Below are positions 51,849-61,390 of a DNA stretch of 64,000 nucleotides, piece after piece. Source of the stretch: Pseudomonas putida (lineage in GTDB: Bacteria > Pseudomonadota > Gammaproteobacteria > Pseudomonadales > Pseudomonadaceae); assembly GCA_041879295.1 (NCBI GenBank), contig CP047152.1, positions 4,779,501 to 4,843,500 of the forward strand, read 5' to 3'. Position numbers and translations under genes: made by a program. The notes beneath the pieces were generated by a model, which saw nothing but the letters and a program-made list of their open reading frames with translations, made no database searches and was not told where the DNA came from. How positions within the stretch are numbered: position 1 is the first letter of the stretch; every line of letters begins with the position of its first letter.

Positions 51849-53366
51849 ATGACTACGTCCCCTAGCACGTCTCCCGCCAAGCGACCCGAGGATGAAAACC
51901 TCGGCCTTGGTGCCAACCTGGCCTATGGTCTGCAGCATGTGCTGACCATGTATGGTGGAATCGTCGCAGTACCCCTGATCCTGGGGCAGGCCGCGGGCCT
52001 GAATGGTGCCGAAATCGGCATGCTGATCGCCGCCTCGCTGTTTGCCGGTGGCCTGGCCACCCTGCTGCAGACCCTTGGCCTGCCGTTCTTCGGTTGCCAG
52101 TTGCCACTGGTACAAGGCGTGTCGTTCGCCGGTGTGGCGACCATGGGGGCGATTCTGAGCAGCGAGGGTGGCGGTGGCCTGCCTGGGGTGCTCGGGGCGG
52201 TCATGGCAGCGTCGCTGATCGGCTTTCTGATCACGCCGGTGTTCTCGCGCATCACCAAGTTCTTCCCGCCGCTGGTGACCGGCATCGTCATCACCACCAT
52301 CGGCCTGACTCTGATGCCGGTTGCCGCACGCTGGGTGATGGGTGGCAACAGCGCCTCGCCGGAGTTCGGTAGCATGGCCAACATCGGCCTGGCCGGGCTG
52401 ACCTTCGCCATCGTGCTGCTGCTCAGCAAGCTTGGCAACGCAACCATCTCACGGCTGTCTATCCTGCTGGCCATGGTGGTCGGCACGCTGATCGCCTGGG
52501 CATTGGGCATGACCGATTTCAGCAAGGTCAGCGAAGGCCCGATGTTCGCCTTCCCCTCGCCGTTCCACTTTGGCATGCCAGAGTTCCACATCGCCGCGAT
52601 CCTTTCGATGTGCATCGTGATCATGGTGACCCTGGTGGAAACGTCGGCCGATATCCTCGCCGTGGGTGAGATCATCGACACCAAGGTGGACTCCAAGCGC
52701 CTGGGCAACGGCCTGCGCGCCGACATGGCATCTAGCATCCTGGCGCCGATTTTCGGTTCGTTCACCCAGAGCGCGTTCGCCCAGAACGTTGGCCTTGTGG
52801 CGGTGACCGGGGTCAAGAGCCGCTACGTGGTGGCTACCGGCGGCGTGATTCTGGTGGTACTCGGCCTGCTGCCAGTCATGGGCCGGGTGATTGCTGCCGT
52901 GCCTACCCCGGTATTGGGCGGCGCCGGTATCGTGCTGTTCGGCACCGTGGCGGCCAGCGGTATCCGCACCCTGTCCAAGGTCAGCTACAAGAACAACGTC
53001 AACCTGATCATCGTCGCGGCCTCGCTGGGCTTCGGCATGATCCCGATTGCCGCGCCGACCTTCTACCACCACTTCCCGAACTGGTTCGAGACCATCTTCC
53101 ACTCCGGCATCAGCTCGGCGGCGATCATGGCCATCCTGCTGAACCTGATCTTCAACCACTTCACCACCGGCAACTCGGAAAACCAGTCAGTGTTCGCTGC
53201 AGCCTACGAGCGGACCATCCAGTATTCGGACATTTCCGCGCTGCGTGATGGGGACTACTTCAAGGATGGCAAGCTGTTCGATGCTGAGGGTAACGAAGTG
53301 CCGATGCTGGAACTGGACGAGCATGGCAATGAAACGGTCAGGCGCACGGCCGTTGCCGAGCACTGA
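51849..53366 (+). CDS. NCS2 xanthine/uracil-type permease
   Basis: A 505-residue inner membrane symporter with about 14 helices. It has the NCS2 elements QHVLTMYGGIVAVPLILGQA (N-terminal QH motif), SADILAVGEIIDTKVDSKRL and the signature FGSFTQSAFAQNVGLVAVTG (N-x-G-x-x-x-x-T-G). These features suit xanthine/urate-type carriers (XanP/UacT) more than uracil carriers. A hydrophilic tail rich in Glu follows the last helix. It is monocistronic behind a palindromic operator. Confidence 0.92.
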   Translation: MTTSPSTSPAKRPEDENLGLGANLAYGLQHVLTMYGGIVAVPLILGQAAGLNGAEIGMLIAASLFAGGLATLLQTLGLPFFGCQLPLVQGVSFAGVATMGAILSSEGGGGLPGVLGAVMAASLIGFLITPVFSRITKFFPPLVTGIVITTIGLTLMPVAARWVMGGNSASPEFGSMANIGLAGLTFAIVLLLSKLGNATISRLSILLAMVVGTLIAWALGMTDFSKVSEGPMFAFPSPFHFGMPEFHIAAILSMCIVIMVTLVETSADILAVGEIIDTKVDSKRLGNGLRADMASSILAPIFGSFTQSAFAQNVGLVAVTGVKSRYVVATGGVILVVLGLLPVMGRVIAAVPTPVLGGAGIVLFGTVAASGIRTLSKVSYKNNVNLIIVAASLGFGMIPIAAPTFYHHFPNWFETIFHSGISSAAIMAILLNLIFNHFTTGNSENQSVFAAAYERTIQYSDISALRDGDYFKDGKLFDAEGNEVPMLELDEHGNETVRRTAVAEH

Positions 53367-53371
53367 CTGAT

Positions 53372-53399
53372 TGCAGGAGCGAGCTTGCTCGCTCCTGCA
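53372..53399. terminator. palindrome between convergent permease and radA
   Basis: TGCAGGAGCGAGCT / TGCTCGCTCCTGCA forms a perfect hairpin shared by the two convergent genes. It contains the same GCGAGCAAGCTCGC-type core as the 62-bp inverted repeat arms. Confidence 0.65.
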
Positions 53400-53401
53400 C
53401 A

Positions 53402-54772
53402 CTATTCGAACAATGCATCCAGCGCCTGTTCCAGGCGGGTAACGGCAATCACCTGCAACCCCGCCGGCGCTTCTTTCGGCGCATTGCCCTTGGGTACGAT
53501 GGCACGCTTGAAGCCGTGCTTGGCCGCTTCCTTCAAGCGCTCCTGGCCACTGGGCACCGGCCGTACCTCGCCCGACAAGCCAATCTCGCCAAACACCAGC
53601 AAACCATGGGCCAGTGGCCGGTTACGCAGGCTGGACATCACCGCCGCCAGCAGCGCCAGGTCCGAAGCCGTTTCCAGCACCTTCACCCCGCCGACCACGT
53701 TGAGAAACACATCCTGGTCATGGGTCGGGATGCCGCCATGACGGTGGAGTACCGCCAACAACATGGCCAGGCGGTTCTGATCCAGGCCCAAGGTCACCCG
53801 CCGCGGGTTGGCCAGATGGCTATCGTCGACCAGCGCCTGCACCTCGACCAGCATTGGCCGGGTCCCCTCCCAGGTTGCCATCACCACGCTACCCGGCACC
53901 TCTTCCTGAGTACGGTTGAGGAAGATCGCCGACGGGTTCGATACCTCCTTGAGGCCACGATCGGTCATGCCGAACACGCCCAGTTCGTTGACCGCGCCAA
54001 AGCGGTTCTTGACCGCCCGCAGCAAGCGCAGACGGCCATCGGACTCACCTTCGAAATACAGCACAGTGTCGACCATGTGCTCCAGCACCCTCGGGCCAGC
54101 CAGCGAGCCTTCCTTGGTCACGTGGCCGACCAGAAAGATTGCCGTACCGCTTTGCTTGGCGTAGCGCACCAGCAACGCTGTGCTTTCGCGCACCTGAGCC
54201 ACGCCGCCCGGGGCCGATTGCAACTGCTCGGTGAAAATGGTCTGGATCGAGTCGATCACCATTACCCTCGGCTTCTCGACCCGCGCCGTGGCAATGATCG
54301 TCTCGATGCAGGTTTCGGTCATCACCTTGAGCTGGTCCTGAGGTAGCCCCAGCCGCCGGGAGCGCATGGCCACCTGCTGCTGCGACTCCTCCCCTGTGAC
54401 ATACAGTGCCGGCATGCCCACGGCGATGTTGCACAAGGTCTGTAGCAAAATGGTCGATTTGCCGATGCCGGGGTCACCGCCGATCAGCACCACCGAGCCA
54501 TCCACCAGGCCGCCGCCCAGCACGCGGTCCAGTTCGGTGCTGCTGGTCGTGAAACGCGGGATTTCCTCAACACTGACTTCGGCCAGGGTCTTGATCTGCG
54601 CCTGCTGTCCCGTCCAGCCAGCGCGGCCACTGCTGGGTGCAGCAGCGCCGCCGCTTTCGATCATGGTTTCGACCAGGGTGTTCCAGGCCCCGCATTCGCC
54701 GCACTGGCCAGCCCATTTGGGGAAAGTCGCGCCGCATTCGGTGCAGCCATACAAGCGCTTAGCCTTGGCCAT
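53402..54772 (-). CDS. radA: DNA repair protein RadA
   Basis: A 456-residue branch-migration ATPase acting with RecA. The N-terminal zinc finger is CTECGATFPKWAGQCGECGA (C4). Walker A is GGDPGIGKSTILLQ, the RadA-specific motif is KNRFGAVNELGVFGM, and a C-terminal Lon-protease-like domain ends in FGEIGLSGEVRPVPSGQERL. Length is normal. It is divergent from mscL. Confidence 0.97.
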   Translation of the reverse strand: MAKAKRLYGCTECGATFPKWAGQCGECGAWNTLVETMIESGGAAAPSSGRAGWTGQQAQIKTLAEVSVEEIPRFTTSSTELDRVLGGGLVDGSVVLIGGDPGIGKSTILLQTLCNIAVGMPALYVTGEESQQQVAMRSRRLGLPQDQLKVMTETCIETIIATARVEKPRVMVIDSIQTIFTEQLQSAPGGVAQVRESTALLVRYAKQSGTAIFLVGHVTKEGSLAGPRVLEHMVDTVLYFEGESDGRLRLLRAVKNRFGAVNELGVFGMTDRGLKEVSNPSAIFLNRTQEEVPGSVVMATWEGTRPMLVEVQALVDDSHLANPRRVTLGLDQNRLAMLLAVLHRHGGIPTHDQDVFLNVVGGVKVLETASDLALLAAVMSSLRNRPLAHGLLVFGEIGLSGEVRPVPSGQERLKEAAKHGFKRAIVPKGNAPKEAPAGLQVIAVTRLEQALDALFE

Positions 54773-54948
54773 GGGTGGGGTCTCCTGGAAAAATTCGCCA
54801 TGATAGCCGAGCAGGACGTGTCTCGAACGCCTCGGGATGCGACAAAACTATTCGTTCTAACTGCAGTCAGTAGCCCTGAACACAACGCATGAAGCGTTTT
54901 AGTGGCTTACACTGCCTTAACCTTACCTTTTGTTACAAGGAACCAAAC

Positions 54949-55368
54949 ATGGGCATGCTCAACGAGTTCAAGGCTTTCGCAGTCAAAGGCAATGTCGTCG
55001 ACATGGCGGTCGGTATCATCATCGGCGCGGCCTTCGGCAAGATCGTCTCGTCCTTCGTCGGCGACGTGATCATGCCGCCACTGGGCCTGCTGATCGGTGG
55101 CGTGGACTTCAGCGACCTGGCCATTACCCTGAAGGCTGCCGAAGGTGACGTGCCAGCGGTGATGCTGGCGTATGGCAAGTTCATCCAGACCGTGATCGAC
55201 TTCGTGATCGTGGCCTTTGCCATCTTCATGGGCGTGAAAGCAATCAACAAGCTCAAGCGTGAAGAAGCCGTGGCGCCGACTACGCCGCCTGTGCCTTCGG
55301 CTGAAGAGACGCTGCTGACCGAGATCCGCGATTTGCTCAAGACGCAGAACCAGAACCGCTTGCCTTGA
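54949..55368 (+). CDS. mscL: large-conductance mechanosensitive channel MscL
   Basis: A 139-residue inner membrane channel with the two helices of Msc[21 protein letters not shown] (pore helix) and [20 protein letters not shown], with a periplasmic loop between and a charged C-terminal helix bundle. It opens under osmotic down-shock. ATG at 54949 has an AAGGAA site seven bases upstream. Confidence 0.97.
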   Translation: MGMLNEFKAFAVKGNVVDMAVGIIIGAAFGKIVSSFVGDVIMPPLGLLIGGVDFSDLAITLKAAEGDVPAVMLAYGKFIQTVIDFVIVAFAIFMGVKAINKLKREEAVAPTTPPVPSAEETLLTEIRDLLKTQNQNRLP

Positions 55369-55375
55369 AGTTGCC

Positions 55376-55419
55376 GGGGCCGTTGTGGGGGCGGGCATGC
55401 CCGCCCCCACAACGGCCCC
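55376..55419. terminator. 44-bp perfect palindrome, bidirectional terminator
   Basis: GGGGCCGTTGTGGGGGCGGG and its reverse complement meet with no loop to spare, between the convergent mscL and fpr genes. Such a hairpin could end transcripts from both sides. Confidence 0.75.
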
Positions 55420-55427
55420 CAGTAGTC

Positions 55428-56204
55428 TTACCAGTAGTTCTCGACTGCTACCTGCCCGGGCCGCTTGCTCAGGCTCAGTTGCAGGTCTCGCGCCTTGAGG
55501 ACCTTGCGGGTTTCGTCGATCATTTCCGGGTTACCGCAGAGCATCACCCGCGAATGCTCTGGTGACAGTTCAAGCCCCGCCGCCTTCTCCAGCTCGCCAT
55601 TCTCGATCAACGTGGTAATGCGCTGATTCAACGCACCCGGGTGCTGTTCACGGGTCACCACGGGAATGAACTGCAACTTGCCCGCGTACTCAGCCAGATA
55701 ATCGCGCTGTTCCAGCCCGGCAATTTCATCCACATAGGCCAGCTCCTTGGCTTCGCGCACTGAATACACCAGCTTGATGCTGTCGAAGCGCTCCCAGGCT
55801 TCGAAGTCCTGCAGGATCGACATAAAGGGCGCGATGCCGGTACCGGTAGCCAGCAACCACAGGTCACGACCACCGACGAAGCGGTCGAGGGTGAGGAAAC
55901 CGAACGCCTGGCGGTCGATCAGCAACGTATCGCCTGCCCCCAAACGGCTCAACTCACTGGTGAACTCACCACCTGGCACCACGATGGAAAAGAAATCCAG
56001 ATACTCATCATGAGGCGCGCTGACCATGGAATAGGCGCGCCACACCACGCTACCATCGGCCTTGGTCACACCTAGCCGGGCGAATTGGCCGGAACGGAAG
56101 CGGAACCCCGCATCGCGCGTGACCCGCAGGCTGAAGAGGTTCGGCGTCAGTGGCTGAACATCGAGCAGTGTCTGGCGGGTGAACTTTTCGGCGCTAGCGG
56201 TCAT
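55428..56204 (-). CDS. fpr: ferredoxin-NADP+ reductase
   Basis: A 258-residue FAD enzyme passing electrons between NADPH and ferredoxin or flavodoxin. The FAD motif RAYSMVSAPHDEYLDFFSIV contains R-x-Y-S, and the NADPH site has LLATGTGIAPFMSILQDFEA. The C-terminal VLLCGNPEMIDETRKVLK region and terminal aromatic residue (ENYW) are typical of bacterial Fpr. The start MTASAEKFTRQTLLDVQPLT was preferred to a longer frame. The neighbour is ppoR and no FinR-type regulator adjoins it, so this is probably the second (FprB-type) paralogue. Confidence 0.93.
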   Translation of the reverse strand: MTASAEKFTRQTLLDVQPLTPNLFSLRVTRDAGFRFRSGQFARLGVTKADGSVVWRAYSMVSAPHDEYLDFFSIVVPGGEFTSELSRLGAGDTLLIDRQAFGFLTLDRFVGGRDLWLLATGTGIAPFMSILQDFEAWERFDSIKLVYSVREAKELAYVDEIAGLEQRDYLAEYAGKLQFIPVVTREQHPGALNQRITTLIENGELEKAAGLELSPEHSRVMLCGNPEMIDETRKVLKARDLQLSLSKRPGQVAVENYW

Positions 56205-56419
56205 ATCGGGCTCCAGGGTTGGCGTGTGCACAGTGTCGCCTAAAGTGGCCAGGATAAAAACCACCGCTTTGTAGGGCCTCATGAAGTGCAATCGGGCCAA
56301 AGTCGCAGAAATTCCTGATCGCTATAACAAAAAATTCCCAACAGGATGGTAGGTCTTTTCCTACAATCTTCCGGGTACTCAAACGGATTGGATTCTGCGC
56401 GCATCAAGGAGTGCTTCAG

Positions 56420-57127
56420 ATGTATCACTGGAAACCTGAACATCTTCATGCATTCGTCAGCGAACGCAGCCCACAAAAGCTATTCGACATCGCAGTCCAT
56501 CTGGCTCGGGACCTGGACATGGATTACCTTGGGCTGAACATCCGCATTCAGATCGCTACGCAAACGCCAAAGCTGTACCTCTACAGCAACTACCCAAGTG
56601 AGTGGATCGAGCGCTACCAGCGCGACGACTTCTACAAGCAGGACCCGGCAGCGAACCTGAGCCACAGCTCCACGACACCGGTGCTCTGGACCGATGAACT
56701 GTACAAGGAAGCCCCGCAATTTCGCGAAATGGCCTGCCAGCATGGCCTGCGCCACGGCTGGACACAGTCGCTTCACGATCAGCAGCACAACGAAAGCCAG
56801 ATCAGTGTCGCTCGGCCAAACGGCCACATCGATGCGTTCGAGCTGTACGACAAAGCCGGTAGTGTGCAGTGGCTGTGCCACACCCTTCACGCGGTACTGG
56901 GCGAGCACCACCTGAACGCGCTGTGCCCACCGCAACCGAAAATGAGCGAGCGTGAACTGGAAGTGCTGAAATGGTCTGCCGCCGGCAAGACCGCTGCCGA
57001 TGTTGCCTGCATCCTCTCGCTGTCGCAAAGCACGGTCAACTTCCATATCCGCAGCGTGATCACCAAGACCAATGCAGCCAACAAAGCCGGAGCCATCGCC
57101 ATTGCCGCCTTGCGTGGCTGGATCTGA
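56420..57127 (+). CDS. ppoR: LuxR solo quorum-sensing regulator PpoR
   Basis: A 235-residue LuxR protein. The N-terminal acyl-homoserine lactone-binding domain has the conserved aromatic and Asp residues (W in SEWIERYQRDDFYKQDP, W in VLWTDELY). The C-terminal GerE helix-turn-helix has MSERELEVLKWSAAGKTAAD and LSQSTVNFHIRSVITKTNAA. No luxI-type synthase gene is adjacent, so it is a solo; length and sequence fit PpoR of P. putida. ATG at 56420 has AAGGAG eight bases upstream. Confidence 0.9.
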   Translation: MYHWKPEHLHAFVSERSPQKLFDIAVHLARDLDMDYLGLNIRIQIATQTPKLYLYSNYPSEWIERYQRDDFYKQDPAANLSHSSTTPVLWTDELYKEAPQFREMACQHGLRHGWTQSLHDQQHNESQISVARPNGHIDAFELYDKAGSVQWLCHTLHAVLGEHHLNALCPPQPKMSERELEVLKWSAAGKTAADVACILSLSQSTVNFHIRSVITKTNAANKAGAIAIAALRGWI

Positions 57128-57223
57128 CCTTCAAACCTGCGACCTTGGGCAAAGCCCTGTAGAATCGTCCGGCAAAGCCCGGCGCGAACCGCAGCGGGCA
57201 GTTTCGTACCCGAGCCAGACGCC

Positions 57224-58348
57224 ATGCCCCTGTTGACCACCCCCTACGCCGAACTCGACCTGATCCGCCAGCCGGAGCAGGCCAACGACCCGCTGCAGGC
57301 TTTCGATGCCGCCGACGAGTACCTGCTTGCGCAGTTACACGATCAGGCACCTGACGCCAATTGCCGGGTACTGGTGCTCAATGACAGCTTCGGTGCCCTG
57401 GCCGCAAGCCTTGCGGGCCAGCTGCAGGTGGTCAGCAGCGGTGACTCGCACCTGGGGCACCTGGCCCTGGAAAAAAACCTGGCGCGCAATGGCCTGCCAT
57501 TCGACAGTGTCCCGTTCGTACCAGCCAGCCAACACTGGCAAGGCCCGTTCGACCGGGTGCTGGTGCGTGTACCCAAGACCCTGGCCCTGCTCGAAGAACA
57601 ACTGATCCGCCTGCAAGGCCAGCTGGCCCCCGGTGCGCAGGTGATTGCCGGGGCGATGATCAAGCACCTGCCACGGGCGGCCGGCGACCTGATGGAGAAG
57701 TACATCGGCCCCGTACAGGCTTCGCTGGCGCTGAAAAAGGCCCGCTTGCTGACAGCAACGGTTGCCGAGCGGCCGCACGCCAAGTCCCCCTACCCTAGCC
57801 GCTACCGCCTCGACGTGCCGGCACTGGAATTGGTCAACCACGCCAACGTGTTCTGCCGTGAAGGCCTGGATATTGGTACCCGGGCATTCCTCCCTCATCT
57901 GCCACGCGACCTTGGCCGTGCACGGGTGGCTGACCTGGGCTGCGGCAATGGCGTACTCGCGATTGCCAGCGCCCTGGCCAACCCGGACGCCGAGTACACC
58001 CTGGTCGACGAGTCGTACATGGCGGTGCAATCAGCACAGGAGAACTGGCAGTCCGCGTTGGGCGAGCGCCCGGCGACCTTCGTCGCGGCCGATGGCCTGG
58101 CCGGGCTGGAGAAACAGTCGCTGGACGTGGTGCTGTGCAACCCGCCGTTCCACCAACAGCAGGTGGTCGGTGATTTCCTGGCCTGGCGCATGTTCCAGCA
58201 GGCGCGTGAAGCGCTGGTGGTAGGCGGGGCGCTGTATATCGTGGGTAACCGGCACCTGGGCTATCACAGCAAGCTGGCGCGGTTGTTCCGCGGCGTTGAG
58301 CAGGTGGCGGCTACGCCCAAGTTCGTAATCCTGAAAGCCCGCAAGTAG
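57224..58348 (+). CDS. rlmG: 23S rRNA (guanine-1835-N2) methyltransferase RlmG
   Basis: A 374-residue SAM-dependent enzyme with duplicated methyltransferase folds, the N-terminal one inactive. The C-terminal active one has the SAM motif VADLGCGNGVLAIASALANP and the catalytic motif VVLCNPPFHQ (N-P-P-F), which is specific for N2-guanine methylation. Length matches RlmG (about 375). Monocistronic. Confidence 0.94.
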   Translation: MPLLTTPYAELDLIRQPEQANDPLQAFDAADEYLLAQLHDQAPDANCRVLVLNDSFGALAASLAGQLQVVSSGDSHLGHLALEKNLARNGLPFDSVPFVPASQHWQGPFDRVLVRVPKTLALLEEQLIRLQGQLAPGAQVIAGAMIKHLPRAAGDLMEKYIGPVQASLALKKARLLTATVAERPHAKSPYPSRYRLDVPALELVNHANVFCREGLDIGTRAFLPHLPRDLGRARVADLGCGNGVLAIASALANPDAEYTLVDESYMAVQSAQENWQSALGERPATFVAADGLAGLEKQSLDVVLCNPPFHQQQVVGDFLAWRMFQQAREALVVGGALYIVGNRHLGYHSKLARLFRGVEQVAATPKFVILKARK

Positions 58349-58430
58349 GAGCGGGCTTGCCCGCGAACACCGGCAACGCCGGTGCCATCTAGCGCGTTGC
58401 CTGCTTCGCGGGCAAGCCCGCTGCCGCTCT
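58349..58430. repeat. REP inverted pair
   Basis: Facing REP copies (GGAGCGGGCTTGCCCGCGAA; TTCGCGGGCAAGCCCGCTGC) between the convergent rlmG and DUF2474 genes. Confidence 0.85.
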
Positions 58431-58433
58431 TTA

Positions 58434-58589
58434 TCAATGTGTGGTCAATCCCGCCGCCCCCATGAACAGCCGCATCACCCAGGCCGCCACACCCAGCGCT
58501 GCCACGCTCATCGCCCAGATCAGCAACAGCCAACCCAGTCGCTGCCACAGCGGTTTCTTTTCTTCCAAGCCATGCTTGCCAGTCATCAT
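58434..58589 (-). CDS. DUF2474 small subunit of cytochrome bd-type oxidase
   Basis: A 51-residue single-helix membrane protein: MMTGKHGLEEKKPLWQRLGW, then LLLIWAMSVAALGVAAWVMR and a short tail. It fits DUF2474/CydX-like peptides that stabilise bd oxidases. It follows cioB by nine bases, and an AGGAGG ribosome site precedes the start. Easily missed because of its length. Confidence 0.85.
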   Translation of the reverse strand: MMTGKHGLEEKKPLWQRLGWLLLIWAMSVAALGVAAWVMRLFMGAAGLTTH

Positions 58590-58598
58590 GCGGCCCTC

Positions 58599-59606
58599 CT
58601 AGTGATAGCCGTCTTCGTGGGTCACCTTGCCGCGGAACACGTAGTAGCTCCAGAAGGTATACATGAGGATAAACGGCAGGATGAACAGGGTACCCACCAG
58701 CATGAAGCCCTGGCTTTGCGGTGGCGCTGCGGCATCCCAGATCGAGATCGACGGCGGGATGATGTTAGGCCACAGGCTGATTCCCAAGCCGCTGTAGCCA
58801 AGGAAGATCAATACCAGAGTGAGCAGGAACGGCGTGTAGTGCGCGTTGCGCGCCACCGCTTTGAGCAACCCGTAGAACGTCACCAGCACCAGCAGCGGTA
58901 CCGGCATGAACCAGATCAGATTGGGCATGCTGAACCAGCGGTCGGCAATCTGCGGGTAGGCGATTGGCGTCCACAGACTGACGATACCGATCACCACCAG
59001 CAGCACCAGCGCCAGCGGCCGGGCCATATCGTGCATCTTCTGTTGCAGCGGCCCTTCGGTCTTCATGATCAGCCAGGTACAACCCAGCAGGGTGTAGGCC
59101 ACGATCAACCCCAGCCCGCAGAACAGGCTGAACGGTGTCAGCCAGTCCAGGGTGCCACCGGCAAAATGCCGGTCGACCACCTTGAAGCCCTCCAGGAACG
59201 CGCCAAGCGCCACGCCCTGGAAGAAGGTGGCGATCAGCGAACCCCAGATGAAAGCCTTGTCCCAGATGTGCCGCTTGTCGGCCTTGGCCTTGAAGCGGAA
59301 CTCGAAGGCCACGCCTCGGAAAATCAGGCCGATCAGCATCAGGATCAGGGGCAGGTACAGGGCCTCAAGGACCACGGCATAGGCCATCGGGAAGGCCCCG
59401 AACAGTCCGGCACCGCCCAGGATCAACCAGGTTTCGTTGCCATCCCATACCGGCGCGACAGTGTTCATCATGACATCACGGTCCTGCTCGCCCTTGACGA
59501 AGGGGAAGAGCATGCCGATCCCCAGGTCGAATCCGTCCATCACCACGTACATCATGACGCCGAAGATGATGATCACGGCCCAGATCAGTGGAAGGTCGAT
59601 ACCCAT
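58599..59606 (-). CDS. cioB: cyanide-insensitive terminal oxidase subunit II
   Basis: A 335-residue integral membrane protein of the CydB/CioB family with eight to nine helices. The start MGIDLPLIWAVIIIFGVMMY leads into YVVMDGFDLGIGMLFPF, a conserved CydB segment. WDGNETWLILGGAGLFGAFP is another family signature. It follows cioA by three bases. Confidence 0.95.
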   Translation of the reverse strand: MGIDLPLIWAVIIIFGVMMYVVMDGFDLGIGMLFPFVKGEQDRDVMMNTVAPVWDGNETWLILGGAGLFGAFPMAYAVVLEALYLPLILMLIGLIFRGVAFEFRFKAKADKRHIWDKAFIWGSLIATFFQGVALGAFLEGFKVVDRHFAGGTLDWLTPFSLFCGLGLIVAYTLLGCTWLIMKTEGPLQQKMHDMARPLALVLLVVIGIVSLWTPIAYPQIADRWFSMPNLIWFMPVPLLVLVTFYGLLKAVARNAHYTPFLLTLVLIFLGYSGLGISLWPNIIPPSISIWDAAAPPQSQGFMLVGTLFILPFILMYTFWSYYVFRGKVTHEDGYH

Positions 59607-59609
59607 GGT

Positions 59610-61046
59610 TCAGTTCCCCTCGTTCAGGCTGGCAGAGGTGGCCTCGCGGCCATCATCGGCGGCGGACAAAGGCCGTGCCGGCGTGCGTTTCTGGCCTGGG
59701 CCTCCCGGTGTGTGCTCGTCACCCTCGCCGGTCTGCGGCCCTTTGCGCACCAGGCGCATCATGTAGCCAAGGCCGGTGCCAAACAGGGCGAAGTACACCA
59801 CCACGAACGCCACAAGGGTGAAGCCGAGCTGGGCGTAACTGTGGTTGGAAACACCGTCCGCCGTGCGCATCAGGCCGTACACCACCCAGGGCTGGCGGCC
59901 AATTTCGGTGGTGAACCAACCGGCCAGTAGCGCGACCAGCCCGGATGGGCCCATCCACAGCGCCACATACAAGAACGGTCGCGAACTGTACAGCGTGCCG
60001 CGTTTGCGCAACCACAGGCTCCACAGGCCGACGAAGATCATCAGGAAACCAAGCCCGACCATGATCCGGAACGACCAGAATACGATGGTCGAGTTAGGCC
60101 GGTCCTCGGGCGGAAACTCCTTCATCGCCGGCACCTGCTTGTCCAGGCTGTGGGTCAGGATCAGGCTGCCGAGCGCCGGGATCTCGATCTTGAACCGGGT
60201 AGTCTCAGCCTTCATATCGGGAATGCCGAACAGGATCAGTGGAGTCGGCTCACCGGGCACGTTCTCCCAATGGCCTTCGATCGCGGCAATTTTTACCGGC
60301 TGGTGCTTGAGTGTATTGAGGCCGTGGAAATCGCCGATCACTGCCTGAATCGGGGCGACGATCAGTGCCATCCACATGGCCATCGACAGCATCTTGCGAA
60401 CGGCCGGGTTGTCACGCCCGCGCAGCAGGTGCCAGGCCGCCGAGGCACCGACGAAGAACGCGGTGGAAACGAACGCAGCAGTGGCCATGTGCATCAGGCG
60501 GTAGGGGAAGGAGGGGTTGAACACCACCGCAAACCAGTCCACCGGCACCACCCGACCATCGATGATCTCGTGACCTTGCGGGGTTTGCATCCAGCTGTTC
60601 GAGGCAAGAATCCAGAAGGTCGATACCAATGTACCGAGCGCAACCATGACTGTGGAGAAGAAGTGCAGGCCACGGCCGACGCGATTCCAGCCAAACAGCA
60701 TGACGCCCAGGAAGCCGGCCTCGAGGAAGAACGCAGTCAGTACTTCATAGGTGAGCAGCGGGCCGGTGACGGCGCCGGCAAAGTCGGAGAAGCGGCTCCA
60801 GTTGGTGCCGAACTGGTAAGCCATGACCAGGCCGGAGACGACGCCCATGCCGAAGTTGACGGCGAAGATCTTCGACCAGAAGTGATAGAGGTCACGGTAG
60901 ACCTGGTTGTGGGTCCGCAGCCAGAGGCCTTCAAGGACTGCCAGGTAGCTCGCCAGGCCAATGGTGATGGCCGGGAACAGGATGTGGAACGATACGGTAA
61001 AGGCAAACTGCATTCGGGCGAGCTCTAAGGCCTCTATTCCGAACAT
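59610..61046 (-). CDS. cioA: cyanide-insensitive terminal oxidase subunit I
   Basis: A 478-residue quinol oxidase subunit of the CydA/CioA family carrying the haems b and d. The N-terminal ARMQFAFTVSFHILFPAITI gives the haem-ligand His. The quinol loop is the short CioA type, and EIGRQPWVVYGLMRTADGVS holds the G-R-Q-P-W motif. It reduces oxygen to water using ubiquinol and resists cyanide. Upstream lies an ANR-like box. Confidence 0.95.
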   Translation of the reverse strand: MFGIEALELARMQFAFTVSFHILFPAITIGLASYLAVLEGLWLRTHNQVYRDLYHFWSKIFAVNFGMGVVSGLVMAYQFGTNWSRFSDFAGAVTGPLLTYEVLTAFFLEAGFLGVMLFGWNRVGRGLHFFSTVMVALGTLVSTFWILASNSWMQTPQGHEIIDGRVVPVDWFAVVFNPSFPYRLMHMATAAFVSTAFFVGASAAWHLLRGRDNPAVRKMLSMAMWMALIVAPIQAVIGDFHGLNTLKHQPVKIAAIEGHWENVPGEPTPLILFGIPDMKAETTRFKIEIPALGSLILTHSLDKQVPAMKEFPPEDRPNSTIVFWSFRIMVGLGFLMIFVGLWSLWLRKRGTLYSSRPFLYVALWMGPSGLVALLAGWFTTEIGRQPWVVYGLMRTADGVSNHSYAQLGFTLVAFVVVYFALFGTGLGYMMRLVRKGPQTGEGDEHTPGGPGQKRTPARPLSAADDGREATSASLNEGN

Positions 61047-61191
61047 GGTGCTTCCTCTTCAGATAATCCGGCGTCCGGGCTTGTGGCCCCAGTCGCCCAC
61101 TGCCCCCACTGGGTCGAGTACGGCGTGTTGGAATTGTTCTGTTCGATCGCAGGGATTCCGGCCAGACGGCCATTTCATTGATCTGGAACGA

Positions 61192-61205
61192 TTGACCCAG
61201 ATCAA
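61192..61205. promoter_or_regulatory. ANR/FNR-type box
   Basis: TTGACCCAGATCAA matches the TTGAT-N4-ATCAA consensus at nine of ten positions, about 150 bp before cioA. Another half-site TTGAT lies at 61178-61182. Repression of cio by Anr at low oxygen is known in Pseudomonas. The box could instead serve the MFS gene on the other side. Confidence 0.7.
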
Positions 61206-61390
61206 TGAATGCTAGGAAGCATAGTCCCGAATGGCCCGGTGGGCCGTGTGGTGGATTGCCGCGTGACCTGTTGCCTCACCCTCTTTGATTAACAATAGAA
61301 AAGTGCCGCGCCGTGCAAACAGTAACTGTTTGTTACAAACAGATGATACGCTGCGCCCCCCCTCTACTGCGCCGAGGCCCCTGGTTTCCG